Below, piece by piece: positions 7,872-16,440 of a stretch of 64,000 bases of DNA; position 1 is the stretch's first letter; the number at the start of each line of letters is the position of its first letter. Below the pieces are notes generated by a model. The model was not told where the DNA came from. It did not search any database and saw only the letters and a program-made list of their open reading frames with translations. The translations under genes and the position numbers were made by a program. Source of the stretch: Bradyrhizobium sp. RD5-C2 (GTDB taxonomy: Bacteria > Pseudomonadota > Alphaproteobacteria > Rhizobiales > Xanthobacteraceae); NCBI RefSeq assembly GCF_019972155.1, contig NZ_BOVL01000056.1, forward strand, positions 62,001 through 126,000, written 5' to 3'.

Positions 7872-9242
7872 ATGGCGGCGCTGACGATGCAGCCGGGCGC
7901 CGAGATCGATGGCTTCACCATCGGCGAGCGCGTGCACCGCGGCGGCATGGCGACGCTGTGGAGCGTCACCCATCCCGGCATCACCGTGCCGCTCTTGATG
8001 AAGGTGCCGCTCACCTCGGAGGGCGAGGATCCGGCCGCGATCGTCAGCTTCGAGATGGAGCAGATGATCCTGCCGCGGCTGTCGGGGCCGCACGTGCCGG
8101 CCTGTTTCGGCAGCGGCGATTTCGAGCGCCAGGCCTATGTGGTGATGGAGCGCATCCCCGGGCAGACGCTCTACAGGCGGCTCGACGCGCTGCCGTTGCC
8201 GTATGAGGAGGTGAGGGTGATCGGCGGCAAGGTCGCCACTGCGCTCGCCAGCCTGCACCGGCAGAACGTCATCCATCACGACATCAAGCCGAGCAGCATC
8301 ATGTTCCGCGAGCGCGGCGAGGTGGTGCTGATCGATTTCGGCCTCTCGCATCACCAGCATCTGCCCGATTTGTTGCAGGAGGAGTTTCGCCTGCCTTACG
8401 GCACTGCGCCCTACATGGCGCCGGAGCGCCTGCTCGGCGTGCGCGACGATCCGCGCAGCGATCTGTTTTCGCTCGGCGTGCTGCTGTATTTCTTCACGAC
8501 TGGCGTCCGCCCGTTCGGCGAGACCGAGACCCTGCGCGGCATGCGCCGGCGACTGTGGCGTGATCCGTATCCACCGCGCAGGCTGCGATCCGACTATCCT
8601 CCGTGGTTGCAGGAGATCGTGCTGCGCTGTCTCGAGATCGATCCAGCCGCGCGCTATCCGACCGCAGCGCAGCTTGCCTTCGATCTTGCCCACCCCGAGC
8701 AGGTGAAGCTGACGGCGCGGGCGCAGCGGCTCGATCGCGATCCGCTCGGCACGGTCTGGCGCCGCCGCTTCAATCTCGGCGCGATGCCGCCGCAGCCGAA
8801 GTCCAATGCCGCGGCGCAGCTCGCAGCGAGCCCGATCGTTGCGGTCGCGCTCGATCTCGGCGAGGGGACCGAGGCGCTGAACGAGACCATCCGCGTCACT
8901 GCCGAGCAGGTGCTGTCGACGTCGCCGTCGGCGCGGCTCGCCTGCGTCAACGTGCTGAAGCTCAATCGCCTGGCGATCGACCGCACCCATGACGAGCAGG
9001 GCCAGAACAAGCATGTCGACCGCCTGGTGGCGCTCCAGCATTGGGCGCGACCGTTCAGGCTCGAGGAGGGGCGGCTGACCGTGCATGTGCTGGAGGCGAT
9101 CGATCCCGCCGCCGCCATCCTGGAATTCGCCGCGGTCAATCTGGTCGACCACATCATCATCGGCGCGCGGCAAACTCGGTGCGGCGCGCGCTGCTCGGCA
9201 GCGTCTCCGCCAAGGTCGCAGGCGAAGCGCCGTGCACGGTGA
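7872..9242 (+). CDS. Ser/Thr protein kinase fused to a universal stress protein domain, frameshifted near the end
   Basis: The open frame encodes 456 residues. A eukaryotic-type kinase domain covers about 14-275: glycine loop GERVHRGGM, lysine K44, catalytic loop IHHDIKPSSIMF (135-145), DFG at 155-157 and APE in MAPERL. The usual HRD is HHD, and the metal-binding Asn of the DIKPxN motif is replaced by Ser142. From about 320 a universal stress protein domain follows (SPIVAVALDLGEG...). At about 9168-9170 the frame shifts: the present frame ends in a basic, unrelated tail (QTRCGARCSA...), while the domain continues in the next frame to 9334. It is probably co-transcribed with the phosphoesterase five bases upstream. 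Either a recent mutation or a sequence error explains the tail. Confidence 0.8.
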   Translation: MAALTMQPGAEIDGFTIGERVHRGGMATLWSVTHPGITVPLLMKVPLTSEGEDPAAIVSFEMEQMILPRLSGPHVPACFGSGDFERQAYVVMERIPGQTLYRRLDALPLPYEEVRVIGGKVATALASLHRQNVIHHDIKPSSIMFRERGEVVLIDFGLSHHQHLPDLLQEEFRLPYGTAPYMAPERLLGVRDDPRSDLFSLGVLLYFFTTGVRPFGETETLRGMRRRLWRDPYPPRRLRSDYPPWLQEIVLRCLEIDPAARYPTAAQLAFDLAHPEQVKLTARAQRLDRDPLGTVWRRRFNLGAMPPQPKSNAAAQLAASPIVAVALDLGEGTEALNETIRVTAEQVLSTSPSARLACVNVLKLNRLAIDRTHDEQGQNKHVDRLVALQHWARPFRLEEGRLTVHVLEAIDPAAAILEFAAVNLVDHIIIGARQTRCGARCSAASPPRSQAKRRAR

Positions 9243-9334
9243 CCGTGGTGCGGCCGTCGCGGCTGATGCCGATGACGGAGGCGGGCGACGACACGGCGGC
9301 CAGTGCCGCGGTCACGCCGCCCGCGTTGTTCTAA
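9170..9334 (+). other. Out-of-frame end of the universal stress domain
   Basis: In the frame one base back, the sequence reads ANSVRRALLGSVSAKVAGEA followed by PCTVTVVRPSR, the C-terminal nucleotide-binding signature of UspA domains. It continues the gene at 7872 if one base (G or C) is added in the GCGCGCGGC run at about 9162-9170. The intact product would have about 487 residues and would stop at 9334, 11 bp before the end of rpe. Confidence 0.75.
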
Positions 9335-9345
9335 TCCTTGGTCGG

Positions 9346-10047
9346 CTAGATCGCTTCGCCGCGCGCCTCGGCCGCTGCGTGGCGGATCGCGGCGATGTTG
9401 GTCTTGTAGGCCTCGACGGTGCCGCCCTTGAACACGGCCGATCCCGCGACGAAGGCGTTGGCGCCGGCGGCGGCGAGCTGGCCTGCAACGTCGGGCGCAA
9501 CGCCGCCATCGACCTCGATGTCGATCGGCCGGCCCGCGACCATCGCCCTGACGTCGGAGATCTTGCCGATCGCCGAGCGGATGAAGGCCTGGCCGCCGAA
9601 GCCGGGATTGACCGACATGACAAGCACGAGGTCGATCAGGTCGAGCACATATTCGATCGCGCTCACCGGCGTTGCCGGATTGAGCGAGACGCCGGCCTTC
9701 TTGCCGAGCGCGCGGATCGCCTGCAGCGAGCGATGCAAATGCGGGCCGGCCTCGGCATGCACCGTGATGTGGTCGCAGCCCGCCTTGGCGAACGCCTCGA
9801 GATAGGGGTCGCAGGGCGAGATCATCAGGTGCGCGTCGAAGATCTTCTTGGTATGCGGCCGCATCGCCTTGATGACGTCGGGGCCGTAGGAGATGTTCGG
9901 CACAAAATGGCCGTCCATCACGTCGAGATGGATCCAGTCGGCGCCGGCCTGGTCGACGGCGCGGACCTCCTCGCCGAGCTTTGAGAAATCCGACGCCAGG
10001 ATCGACGGGGCGATAACGAGGGGACGCGGAGTGAATGACTGAGTCAT
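9346..10047 (-). CDS. rpe: Ribulose-phosphate 3-epimerase
   Basis: Interconverts D-ribulose 5-phosphate and D-xylulose 5-phosphate in the pentose phosphate pathway (and in the Calvin cycle where present). The 233-residue TIM barrel shows the family motifs in order: APSILASDF, HLDVMDGHFVPN (catalytic Asp and metal ligands), FDAHLMI, VHAEAG, MSVNPGFGGQ and the closing EVDGG with GSAVFKG. The ATG at 10047 gives MTQSFTPRPLVIAPS; the frame stays open upstream but is not family-like. It is convergent with the kinase-Usp gene, with almost no gap. No other Calvin-cycle gene is nearby, so a housekeeping role is most likely. Confidence 0.96.
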   Translation of the reverse strand: MTQSFTPRPLVIAPSILASDFSKLGEEVRAVDQAGADWIHLDVMDGHFVPNISYGPDVIKAMRPHTKKIFDAHLMISPCDPYLEAFAKAGCDHITVHAEAGPHLHRSLQAIRALGKKAGVSLNPATPVSAIEYVLDLIDLVLVMSVNPGFGGQAFIRSAIGKISDVRAMVAGRPIDIEVDGGVAPDVAGQLAAAGANAFVAGSAVFKGGTVEAYKTNIAAIRHAAAEARGEAI

Positions 10048-10298
10048 AGCGCAGTTCCGAAAGACTTCAGGGGGCGACGGGTGATCCCGCCTAACACGCT
10101 GACGCGTGGCGGGCAATGCGAGCGGATGGTACCTCGGAGCCGGAAAATTCTGCCGCCGGCGGCAGCTCTTGCCGGGTGCGCGGAACCCGTATCGATGCGC
10201 CAGGGCCTGGTTTTATTGGGTTTTTGCCATGGCACGCCGCTTGCTGCGCCTTTGGCAAGCGTTTGAGCCGCCATGCGCGGCCTTGTTGGAGTATTGCC

Positions 10299-11132
10299 AT
10301 GTTATTCGCCATTGGCGCTGCGTCATCCGCCATTGATCTCTTGAGCTCGCTGATGTCGTCGAAGTCGACGACACAGACCGGCAGCTCCACGCAGGGAAAT
10401 CAGTCGACCGGGCTGTTCTCGGCCGCGACCAGTAGCTCGACGTCCGCCAGCACCAGCACCAGCACGAGCGTCGGCTCGGGCAGCAGCAGCTCCCCGCAGA
10501 TTTCGCCGCTGACCATGAGCGCGCTGCTCGACGCGCAGAGCCAGTCGCAGACCACGGCCTCGACCAGTGCGATCCCGACCAGCCGGTCGGATGCGCTGAA
10601 GGACCTGTTCTCGCAGATCGACGCCGACGGCAACGGCCAGATCACCAAGTCGGAATTCGAGAAGGCGCTCGGCGCCGGCGGCACCAACACCGCGCAGGCC
10701 GACGACGTGTTCTCCAAGCTCGATACCAATGGCGACGGCAGCGTCAGCCTCGACGAGATGTCGCAGGCCTTGCAGGGCCACAAGGGCGGCGGCCATCACC
10801 ATCATCACGCGGCCGGCGGCGCGACCGATGGATCCGGCGCCAGCAGCGGGGCGGACGGATCGAGCTCCGATCCGTTGATGCAGGCGCTGAACGGCGCGAC
10901 CTCGGCCTCGGTGACCAACAGCGACGGCTCGACCACGACGACCATGACCTATGCCGACGGCTCCAAGGTGTCGATGACGTCGCCGGCCGCGGCTTCCACC
11001 ACCAGCAGCGCGACCTCGTCCTCTGCGGGCAGCAACGCGACCTCGTCCTACAATTTCATCGAGCAGCTGATCCAGCGCCAGTCGCAGGCGATCTCGGCCC
11101 AGGCCTCGTCGTCACTGTCGGTCAGCACCTAA
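10299..11132 (+). CDS. EF-hand protein, Ser/Thr-rich, with a five-histidine run
   Basis: A 277-residue low-complexity protein. Two canonical calcium loops stand out: D108-E119 (DADGNGQITKSE) and D142-E153 (DTNGDGSVSLDE), both with acidic residues at positions 1, 3 or 5 and 12. Between and around them are long Ser/Thr/Ala-rich stretches (40-100 and 175-265) and GGG followed by five histidines (166-170). The N-terminus MLFAIGAASSAIDLL is mildly hydrophobic but is not a clear signal peptide. The ATG at 10299 follows TTGGAG. Calcium binding is likely; the histidine run suggests additional metal binding. Similar two-EF-hand proteins are common in Bradyrhizobium, with unknown roles. The stop overlaps tail-to-tail with the peptidase gene. 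Confidence 0.8.
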   Translation: MLFAIGAASSAIDLLSSLMSSKSTTQTGSSTQGNQSTGLFSAATSSSTSASTSTSTSVGSGSSSSPQISPLTMSALLDAQSQSQTTASTSAIPTSRSDALKDLFSQIDADGNGQITKSEFEKALGAGGTNTAQADDVFSKLDTNGDGSVSLDEMSQALQGHKGGGHHHHHAAGGATDGSGASSGADGSSSDPLMQALNGATSASVTNSDGSTTTTMTYADGSKVSMTSPAAASTTSSATSSSAGSNATSSYNFIEQLIQRQSQAISAQASSSLSVST

Positions 11133-12124
11133 CCGAATTTGTCCCGCCAGCTCGGCAGCGCGCCGGGGAACGGCAGGGCGGTGGCTGAATGAATGCCGCG
11201 GGCGATCGCGCGCGCCACCGTGTTGGCGGCGATGCCGCCGAGCTTGGTTAGGCCGAACAGCGGATCGACCGGCTTTACGCCGGTGGCCGCCGCAAACACC
11301 ACATCGCCGTCGAGCGGGGCGTGCACCGGATAGATCGCGCGCGCCATGCCGGTCTGCGCGATCATCGCAAGGCGCCGCGCCTGCGGCTTGGTCAGCTGCG
11401 CATCGGTCACCACAACGACGAGGGTGGTGTTCTCGGCGGCGGTGGCGTCCGCGCCGCCCTTCAGCCGCATCTTCAGCATGTCCTGATTGAACGCGGGCGG
11501 CAGTCCGCGCCCGCCGAACTCGCCGTCGACCTCGAACGGCGCCGCCCAGAACCACGGGCCGCTGCCGACCATGACGCTGCCGACCGCGTTGACCACCGCG
11601 AGCGCCGCGACCTTGACGCCGTCGTCGGTTACGGCGGACGCCGAGCCGAGGCCGCCCTTGAGGTTGGCGGTGGTCGCGCCCATGCCGGCGCCGACGCTGC
11701 CGAGCTCGAAATTGTCGGAGGCGGCATTTGCAGCGGCGTAGCCGAGATCGCGATAGGGCGGAAAGCGTCCCCACGCCTTGTTGCCGCCGTTGAGCAGGTC
11801 GAAGCAGATCGCGCCCGGCACGATCGGGATCACCGCATCGCGGATCCGAAAGCCGCGGCCGCGCTCGGCGAGCCAGGCCTGCACGCCGCCGGCCGCATCT
11901 AACCCGAGCGCGGAGCCGCCCGACAGCGTGATGCCGTCGATCGCCTCGACGACGTTATGCGGGGACAGCAGCGCGTCCTCGCGGGTGCCCGGGCCGCCGC
12001 CGCGGACGTCGATCGAGGCCACCGCCGGCCGCTCGAACAGGATCGCGGTGACGCCGGAGGCGATCACGGCGTCGTCGGCATGGCCGACGCTGACGCCGGC
12101 AATATCGGTGAGAAGGTTTTTCAC
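11129..12124 (-). CDS. P1/S58-family (DmpA-like) aminopeptidase
   Basis: A 331-residue N-terminal nucleophile hydrolase. The family is autocatalytically cut before a Ser/Thr nucleophile; here the expected site is N232-T233 in ENTTLVVVVTDA. Other conserved parts are SVGHADD near the start, LSGGSALGLDAAGGV (68-81) and the GSVGAGMGATTANLKGGLGS segment (142-161). Members release N-terminal residues from D- or L-amino acid amides and beta-peptides. The start is GTG at 12124 (VKNLLTDIAG); no ATG lies near it and the ribosome site is weak. The stop overlaps the EF-hand gene stop by three bases tail-to-tail. A strong terminator lies just upstream, isolating it from livK. Confidence 0.87.
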   Translation of the reverse strand: MKNLLTDIAGVSVGHADDAVIASGVTAILFERPAVASIDVRGGGPGTREDALLSPHNVVEAIDGITLSGGSALGLDAAGGVQAWLAERGRGFRIRDAVIPIVPGAICFDLLNGGNKAWGRFPPYRDLGYAAANAASDNFELGSVGAGMGATTANLKGGLGSASAVTDDGVKVAALAVVNAVGSVMVGSGPWFWAAPFEVDGEFGGRGLPPAFNQDMLKMRLKGGADATAAENTTLVVVVTDAQLTKPQARRLAMIAQTGMARAIYPVHAPLDGDVVFAAATGVKPVDPLFGLTKLGGIAANTVARAIARGIHSATALPFPGALPSWRDKFG

Positions 12125-12184
12125 GATTTGAGTCCGTCCGCCTGCTGTCCGATCGATCCGGTATAGCAGCCGCGGCGGATAAGC

Positions 12185-12212
12185 AAAACGCCCCGGCGGA
12201 CCGGGGCGTTTT
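12185..12212. terminator. Intrinsic terminator after livK
   Basis: Perfect 12-bp stem AAAACGCCCCGG / CCGGGGCGTTTT with a four-base loop, 32 bases beyond the livK stop on the minus strand. It should end the liv operon and insulate the downstream peptidase gene. Confidence 0.88.
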
Positions 12213-12243
12213 CGTATCTCTGATCCGATCAGGCGCGAGAGGC

Positions 12244-13362
12244 TCAGGAGCCCTTCGGATTGATCTCGGTGTAGTTGCCCTTGGCGTCCCACTTGTAGAC
12301 GACGTAGTCGATCGCCTTGATGTCGCCCTTGGCGTCGAAGCCCATCTTGCCGAGCACGGTATCCCAGTCGCCGGCCTTGATGGTCTCCATCACCTTCTTG
12401 GCGTCGGTGGTGCCGGCCTTGGCGACGGCTTGCGTCCACACCTGCATCGCGGCGTAGGTGTAGAGCGTGTAGCCTTCGGGATCGATGTTCTTGGCCTTGA
12501 ACTTCTCGACGATCGCCTTCGCGGTCGGCTTGTTGCGCGGATCGGGGCCGAACGTGAACAGCGTGCCTTCGGCGGCGGGGCCGGTGATCGAGGCGAACTC
12601 CTTGTCGTTCATGGCATCGCCTGCCATCAGCACGGTCTGCAGGCCCTGGTCGCGCATCTGGCGCAGGATCAGGCCGGCTTCCTGATGGTAGCCGCCGACA
12701 TAGACCAGATCGATATTGTCACGCTTCAGGCGCGAGACGATCGAGTTGAAGTCCTTATCGCCCTTGTTGTAGGACTCGAACATCTTCTCCTGGAAGCCGG
12801 CCTTGTTCAGCGCCTTCTTGGTCTCGTCGGCGAGGCCTTTGCCGTAGGTGGTCTTGTCGTTCAGGATCGCGACGTTCTTGCCCTTGAAGCTCTTCATGAT
12901 GTAGTCGGCGGCGACCAGACCCTGCTGGTCATCGCGGCCGCAGACGCGCGCCACGTTCCAGAGCTTGCGCTCGGTGAACAGCGGGTTGGTCGAGGCCGGG
13001 GTGATCTGCAGCACGTTGGCGTCGGCATAGGCCTCGGAGGCCGGGATCGACGACGACGAGCAGAAATGGCCGGCCACGAACGGTATCTTCGAGGAGCCGA
13101 TCTTTTCCGCGATCGAGCGCGCCTGCTTCGGATCGCAGGCATCGTCGTCGGCTTCCAGCGCGAGCTTCTTGCCGAGCACGCCGCCGGCGGCGTTGATATC
13201 GGCGACTGCCTGCTCGGCGCCGTTCTTCATCTGCCGGCCAAAAGCGGATTCGGAGCCCGTCATCGGGCCCGCGACTGCGATGGTGATGTCTTGCGCGAAC
13301 GCGCTCGCCGATAATGCGAACGACGCGCCCAGTGCCAGGCCGATCAGCTTCAGTGATTTCAT
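12244..13362 (-). CDS. livK: Branched-chain amino acid ABC transporter, periplasmic binding protein
   Basis: A 372-residue type I periplasmic binding protein. A clear signal peptide (MKSLKLIGLALGASFALSASAFA) is followed by DITIAVAGPMTGSESAFGRQM, the canonical start of LivJ/LivK proteins, and by the ALEADDDACDPKQA and ITPASTNPLFTER segments that form the ligand cleft. It delivers leucine, isoleucine, valine or related amino acids to LivHMGF. It is the last gene of the minus-strand liv cluster, 166 bp downstream of livF with a hairpin between, and ends in a strong terminator. The ATG at 13362 gives an ideal signal peptide; the upstream open frame is not protein-like. Confidence 0.94.
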   Translation of the reverse strand: MKSLKLIGLALGASFALSASAFAQDITIAVAGPMTGSESAFGRQMKNGAEQAVADINAAGGVLGKKLALEADDDACDPKQARSIAEKIGSSKIPFVAGHFCSSSSIPASEAYADANVLQITPASTNPLFTERKLWNVARVCGRDDQQGLVAADYIMKSFKGKNVAILNDKTTYGKGLADETKKALNKAGFQEKMFESYNKGDKDFNSIVSRLKRDNIDLVYVGGYHQEAGLILRQMRDQGLQTVLMAGDAMNDKEFASITGPAAEGTLFTFGPDPRNKPTAKAIVEKFKAKNIDPEGYTLYTYAAMQVWTQAVAKAGTTDAKKVMETIKAGDWDTVLGKMGFDAKGDIKAIDYVVYKWDAKGNYTEINPKGS

Positions 13363-13396
13363 GAGACGTCCCTCGTGGTCGTTGCCTCTTGCGGAA

Positions 13397-13416
13397 GGGC
13401 CCGGCACGCCGGGCCC
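13397..13416. promoter_or_regulatory. Hairpin between livF and livK
   Basis: GGGCCCGG and CCGGGCCC form an 8-bp perfect stem around a CACG loop, with no T-run on either side. It lies in the 5' leader of livK and may stabilise a livK-specific mRNA so that the binding protein is made in excess; this role is inferred. Confidence 0.5.
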
Positions 13417-13528
13417 CAAAACCGGCGGCATTCTCGGCTGATTTCGCGGCGAAGTCACCGGCAATTTTCAGGCAATTCGACGCTGCATCAGCCGCATCCT
13501 GCTGCAAGGGCGGCGCTCGAGGGGCGAG

Positions 13529-14278
13529 CTAGCCGCGGCGGCCGCCTTCCAGATAGGCCGCGCGGATTTCCGGGCGCTGCAGCAATTCGGCGCCGGTTCC
13601 GGCCAGCGTGATCAGGCCGTTGACCATGACGTAGCCGCGATGGGCGAGCTTCAGCGCATGGTTGGCGTTCTGCTCGACGATCAGCACGGTGAGGCCGTCC
13701 TGCCGGTTCAGCGTGCGGATGGCATCGAAGATCTGGCGTGCGATCAGCGGCGCAAGACCGAGTGACGGCTCGTCCAGCATCAACAGGCGCGGCCGGCTCA
13801 TCAGGGCACGGCCGATCGCGAGCATCTGCTGCTCGCCGCCCGACAGCGTGCCGCCGCGTTGTGCGATGCGCTCCTTCAGCCGCGGAAACAGCGCGAATAC
13901 GCGCTCCAGCCCGGCTTCGCGTTCGGCGTCGCTGCATTCGGTGGCATCGGCGCCCATCTGCAGGTTTTCCGCGACGCTCATGCGCGGAAAGATCCGCCGG
14001 CCCTCGGGCGATTGCGCGATGCGCAGCCGCGCGATCTCGTGGGTCGGCACGCCGGTGATGTCATGGCCGTCGAATTCGATGCGGCCGGCGCGGGCGCGCG
14101 GCCGGCCGAAGATCGTCATCATCAGCGTCGACTTGCCGGCGCCGTTGGCGCCGATCAGGGCGACGATCTCGCCTCGATTGATCTCGATGTCGACGCCCTT
14201 CAGCGCCTCGATCTTGCCATACGCCGCACGCACGCCGCGCACCGCGAGCAGGGGTGTGGTTGCCGCTGCCGCGCTCAC
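13529..14278 (-). CDS. livF: Branched-chain amino acid ABC transporter ATPase LivF
   Basis: A 249-residue cytoplasmic ATPase of the liv importer. Walker A is GANGAGKS (about residues 43-50), the signature is LSGGEQQMLAIGRAL and Walker B is LLMLDEPSLGLAP. The short form without an extended signature loop and the ending EIRAAYLEGG are typical of LivF. The ATG at 14278 overlaps the livG stop by four bases, so the two ATPases are coupled and probably form a heterodimer under LivH and LivM. Confidence 0.95.
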   Translation of the reverse strand: MSAAAATTPLLAVRGVRAAYGKIEALKGVDIEINRGEIVALIGANGAGKSTLMMTIFGRPRARAGRIEFDGHDITGVPTHEIARLRIAQSPEGRRIFPRMSVAENLQMGADATECSDAEREAGLERVFALFPRLKERIAQRGGTLSGGEQQMLAIGRALMSRPRLLMLDEPSLGLAPLIARQIFDAIRTLNRQDGLTVLIVEQNANHALKLAHRGYVMVNGLITLAGTGAELLQRPEIRAAYLEGGRRG

Positions 14279-15108
14279 GTGCCGCTCTCCATCACGGCGA
14301 TCGCCTCTTCCTCGTCGGCGCCGAGATAGGCGGCGATCACCTTTGGGTCGTCGCGCACGGCTTGCGGCGTGCCTTCGGCGATCTTGACGCCGTAGTCCAT
14401 GACCACGACGTGATCGGAGATCTCCATCACGACGGACATGTCATGCTCGATCAAGAGGATCGAGGTGCCCTGTTCGTTGCGGATCGACAGCAAGAGCTCG
14501 TTGAGCCCGCCGCTCTCGCGTGCGTTCAGTCCGGCCGCCGGCTCGTCGAGACAAAGCAGCGCAGGCTCGGTGCACATCGCGCGCGCGATCTCGAGCCGCC
14601 GCTGGTCGCCATAGGGCAGATTGCCTGCGGCGTCGTCGGCGCGGTCGAGCAGGCTGACGCGGTTGAGCCAGGTCCGCGCCAGCTCGATGGCGCGCTGCTC
14701 GGCCTCGCGCCAGGACGGCAGGCCGAGCAGGCCGAGCAAGGTCAGGCCCGAGGCGCGCATCAGCGCGTTGTGCTGGGCGACCATCAGGTTTTCCAGCGCG
14801 GTCATGCCGGGAAACAACCGGATGTTCTGGAAGGTGCGCGCCACCTTGGCCTGCTTGGAGATGCGGAAGTCGTTCAGCCGCTCGAGCTGGATGGTGCGGC
14901 CGTCATCATGGGCGAGGCGGATCGCGCCGCCGCTCGGCCGGTAGAAGCCGGTGATGCAGTTGAAGACGGTGGTCTTGCCGGCGCCGTTCGGCCCGATCAG
15001 CGCGGTGATCTTGCGTCGCTCGGCCGCAAAGGAGAGTTCGTTGACCGCGACGATGCCGCCGAAGCGCATCATCAGGCGGTCGACGGTGAGGATGTGGTCG
15101 CCGCTCAT
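14275..15108 (-). CDS. livG: Branched-chain amino acid ABC transporter ATPase LivG
   Basis: A 277-residue ATPase partner of LivF. Walker A is GPNGAGKT (39-46), Walker B is ALLCLDEPAAGLN. The signature motif reads LPYGDQRRLEIARA, the LivG variant of LSGGQ, and the extra helical insert ALMRASGLTLLGLLGLPSWR between Walker A and the signature is also typical of LivG. It overlaps livM by four bases upstream and livF by four bases downstream, so the operon is tightly coupled. Confidence 0.95.
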   Translation of the reverse strand: MSGDHILTVDRLMMRFGGIVAVNELSFAAERRKITALIGPNGAGKTTVFNCITGFYRPSGGAIRLAHDDGRTIQLERLNDFRISKQAKVARTFQNIRLFPGMTALENLMVAQHNALMRASGLTLLGLLGLPSWREAEQRAIELARTWLNRVSLLDRADDAAGNLPYGDQRRLEIARAMCTEPALLCLDEPAAGLNARESGGLNELLLSIRNEQGTSILLIEHDMSVVMEISDHVVVMDYGVKIAEGTPQAVRDDPKVIAAYLGADEEEAIAVMESGT

Positions 15109-16430
15109 CCGTGGCCCTCCTTGACGAGGTCGGAAGAGATCGCCTGGTTGCGCTCCAGGAACACGGTCGGCGCGCGATGGCCGATCAGTCCGCGCGGCCG
15201 CCAGATCATCAACAGCACCATCGCGATGCCGAACACCAGCATGCGGTACTGATCGAAACCACGGAACAGCTCGAAGCCGCCGATCATGGCGAGCGCGGCA
15301 AGCGCGACGCCGAGCTGCGAGCCCATGCCGCCGAGCACGACGATCGCCAGCACCAGCGCCGATTCCTGGAAGGTGAACGACTCCGGGCTGATGAAGCCCT
15401 GCCGCGTGGCGAAGAATGCGCCGGCGAAGCCGCCGAACATCGCACCGGTCGCGAACGCCGTCAGCTTGGTAGTCGTGGTGTTGATGCCGAGCGCGCGGCA
15501 GGCGACCTCGTCCTCGCGCAACGCCTCCCAGGCGCGGCCGATCGGCAGCCGCCGCAGCCGGATTGTCACCCAGTTGGTGAGCAGCGCCATCGCCAGAATT
15601 AGATAGAACAGGAAGACGAGGCGGTGGGTCGGCGAGAACTCGATGCCGAGCCTGGCGGCGAGCCCGTCATCGCCCGGCGTCAGCGGAATGCCGAACATCG
15701 TCGGGCGGGGAATCCCCGAGACGCCGTTGGGACCGCCGGTCAGGCTCTGCCAGTTGATGATGACGAGGCGGATGATCTCGCCGAAGGCGAGCGTCACGAT
15801 CGCCAGATAGTCGCCGCGCAGCCGCAGCACCGGGAAGCCGAGCAGCACGCCCCAGAACGCCGCCAGGATGCCGGCGAGCGGCAGGCAGACCCAGAACGAC
15901 AATCCGAAATTGGTCGCGAGCAGCGCGTAGGAGTAGGCGCCGACCGCATAGAACGCGACATAGCCGAGGTCGAGCAGGCCGGCGAGGCCGACCACGACGT
16001 TCAAGCCCCATCCCAGCATCACATAGGTCAGGACCAGGATCGACAGGTCGAGAATGTAGCGCTGGTTGTAGAAGATGACCGGCACGAGGAACGCGAACAC
16101 CAGGAGCGCAGGCGCCAGCCATCGCCCGGCGAACGAGATCGCCGATTGCACCGGCTTCGGCACGATGCTGTCCTTGTCGACCGGTCCCCACCATTGCCGC
16201 AGCAGCTCGACGATGATGCTGCCGCCGAACACCGCGCCGACGAGAGCGGCGAGGTCGCCGAACCGGGTCCAGTAGATCAGGCCGCCTTGCGGTCCGGCCT
16301 CGGTGCGCACGCCGATCATCAGCGAGAACAGCACCAGCGCGACCAATGCGCTGATCAGGGCTTTCTTGAGAATGAAGGCGCTGCCCGAGGGCTGCGCGGC
16401 GGGCGATGGGCGGGCTGAGTTCGCGCTCAC
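15105..16430 (-). CDS. livM: Branched-chain amino acid ABC transporter permease LivM
   Basis: A permease of about 441 residues with roughly ten membrane segments. The family core LDLGYVAFYAVGAYSYALLA, LRGDYLAIVTLAFGEIIRLV and GRAWEALREDEVACRALGI (the cytoplasmic coupling loop) is clear. The N-terminus has additional membrane helices and an extra segment before the core, as in long LivM proteins. Start choice is uncertain: GTG at 16430 (VSANSARPSP) lies just after the livH stop, whereas the frame also extends to a TTG at 16469 inside livH. I prefer GTG because it avoids a long overlap. It forms the channel with LivH. Confidence 0.92.
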   Translation of the reverse strand: MSANSARPSPAAQPSGSAFILKKALISALVALVLFSLMIGVRTEAGPQGGLIYWTRFGDLAALVGAVFGGSIIVELLRQWWGPVDKDSIVPKPVQSAISFAGRWLAPALLVFAFLVPVIFYNQRYILDLSILVLTYVMLGWGLNVVVGLAGLLDLGYVAFYAVGAYSYALLATNFGLSFWVCLPLAGILAAFWGVLLGFPVLRLRGDYLAIVTLAFGEIIRLVIINWQSLTGGPNGVSGIPRPTMFGIPLTPGDDGLAARLGIEFSPTHRLVFLFYLILAMALLTNWVTIRLRRLPIGRAWEALREDEVACRALGINTTTTKLTAFATGAMFGGFAGAFFATRQGFISPESFTFQESALVLAIVVLGGMGSQLGVALAALAMIGGFELFRGFDQYRMLVFGIAMVLLMIWRPRGLIGHRAPTVFLERNQAISSDLVKEGHG

Positions 16431-16440
16431 GAAGTGCCTG

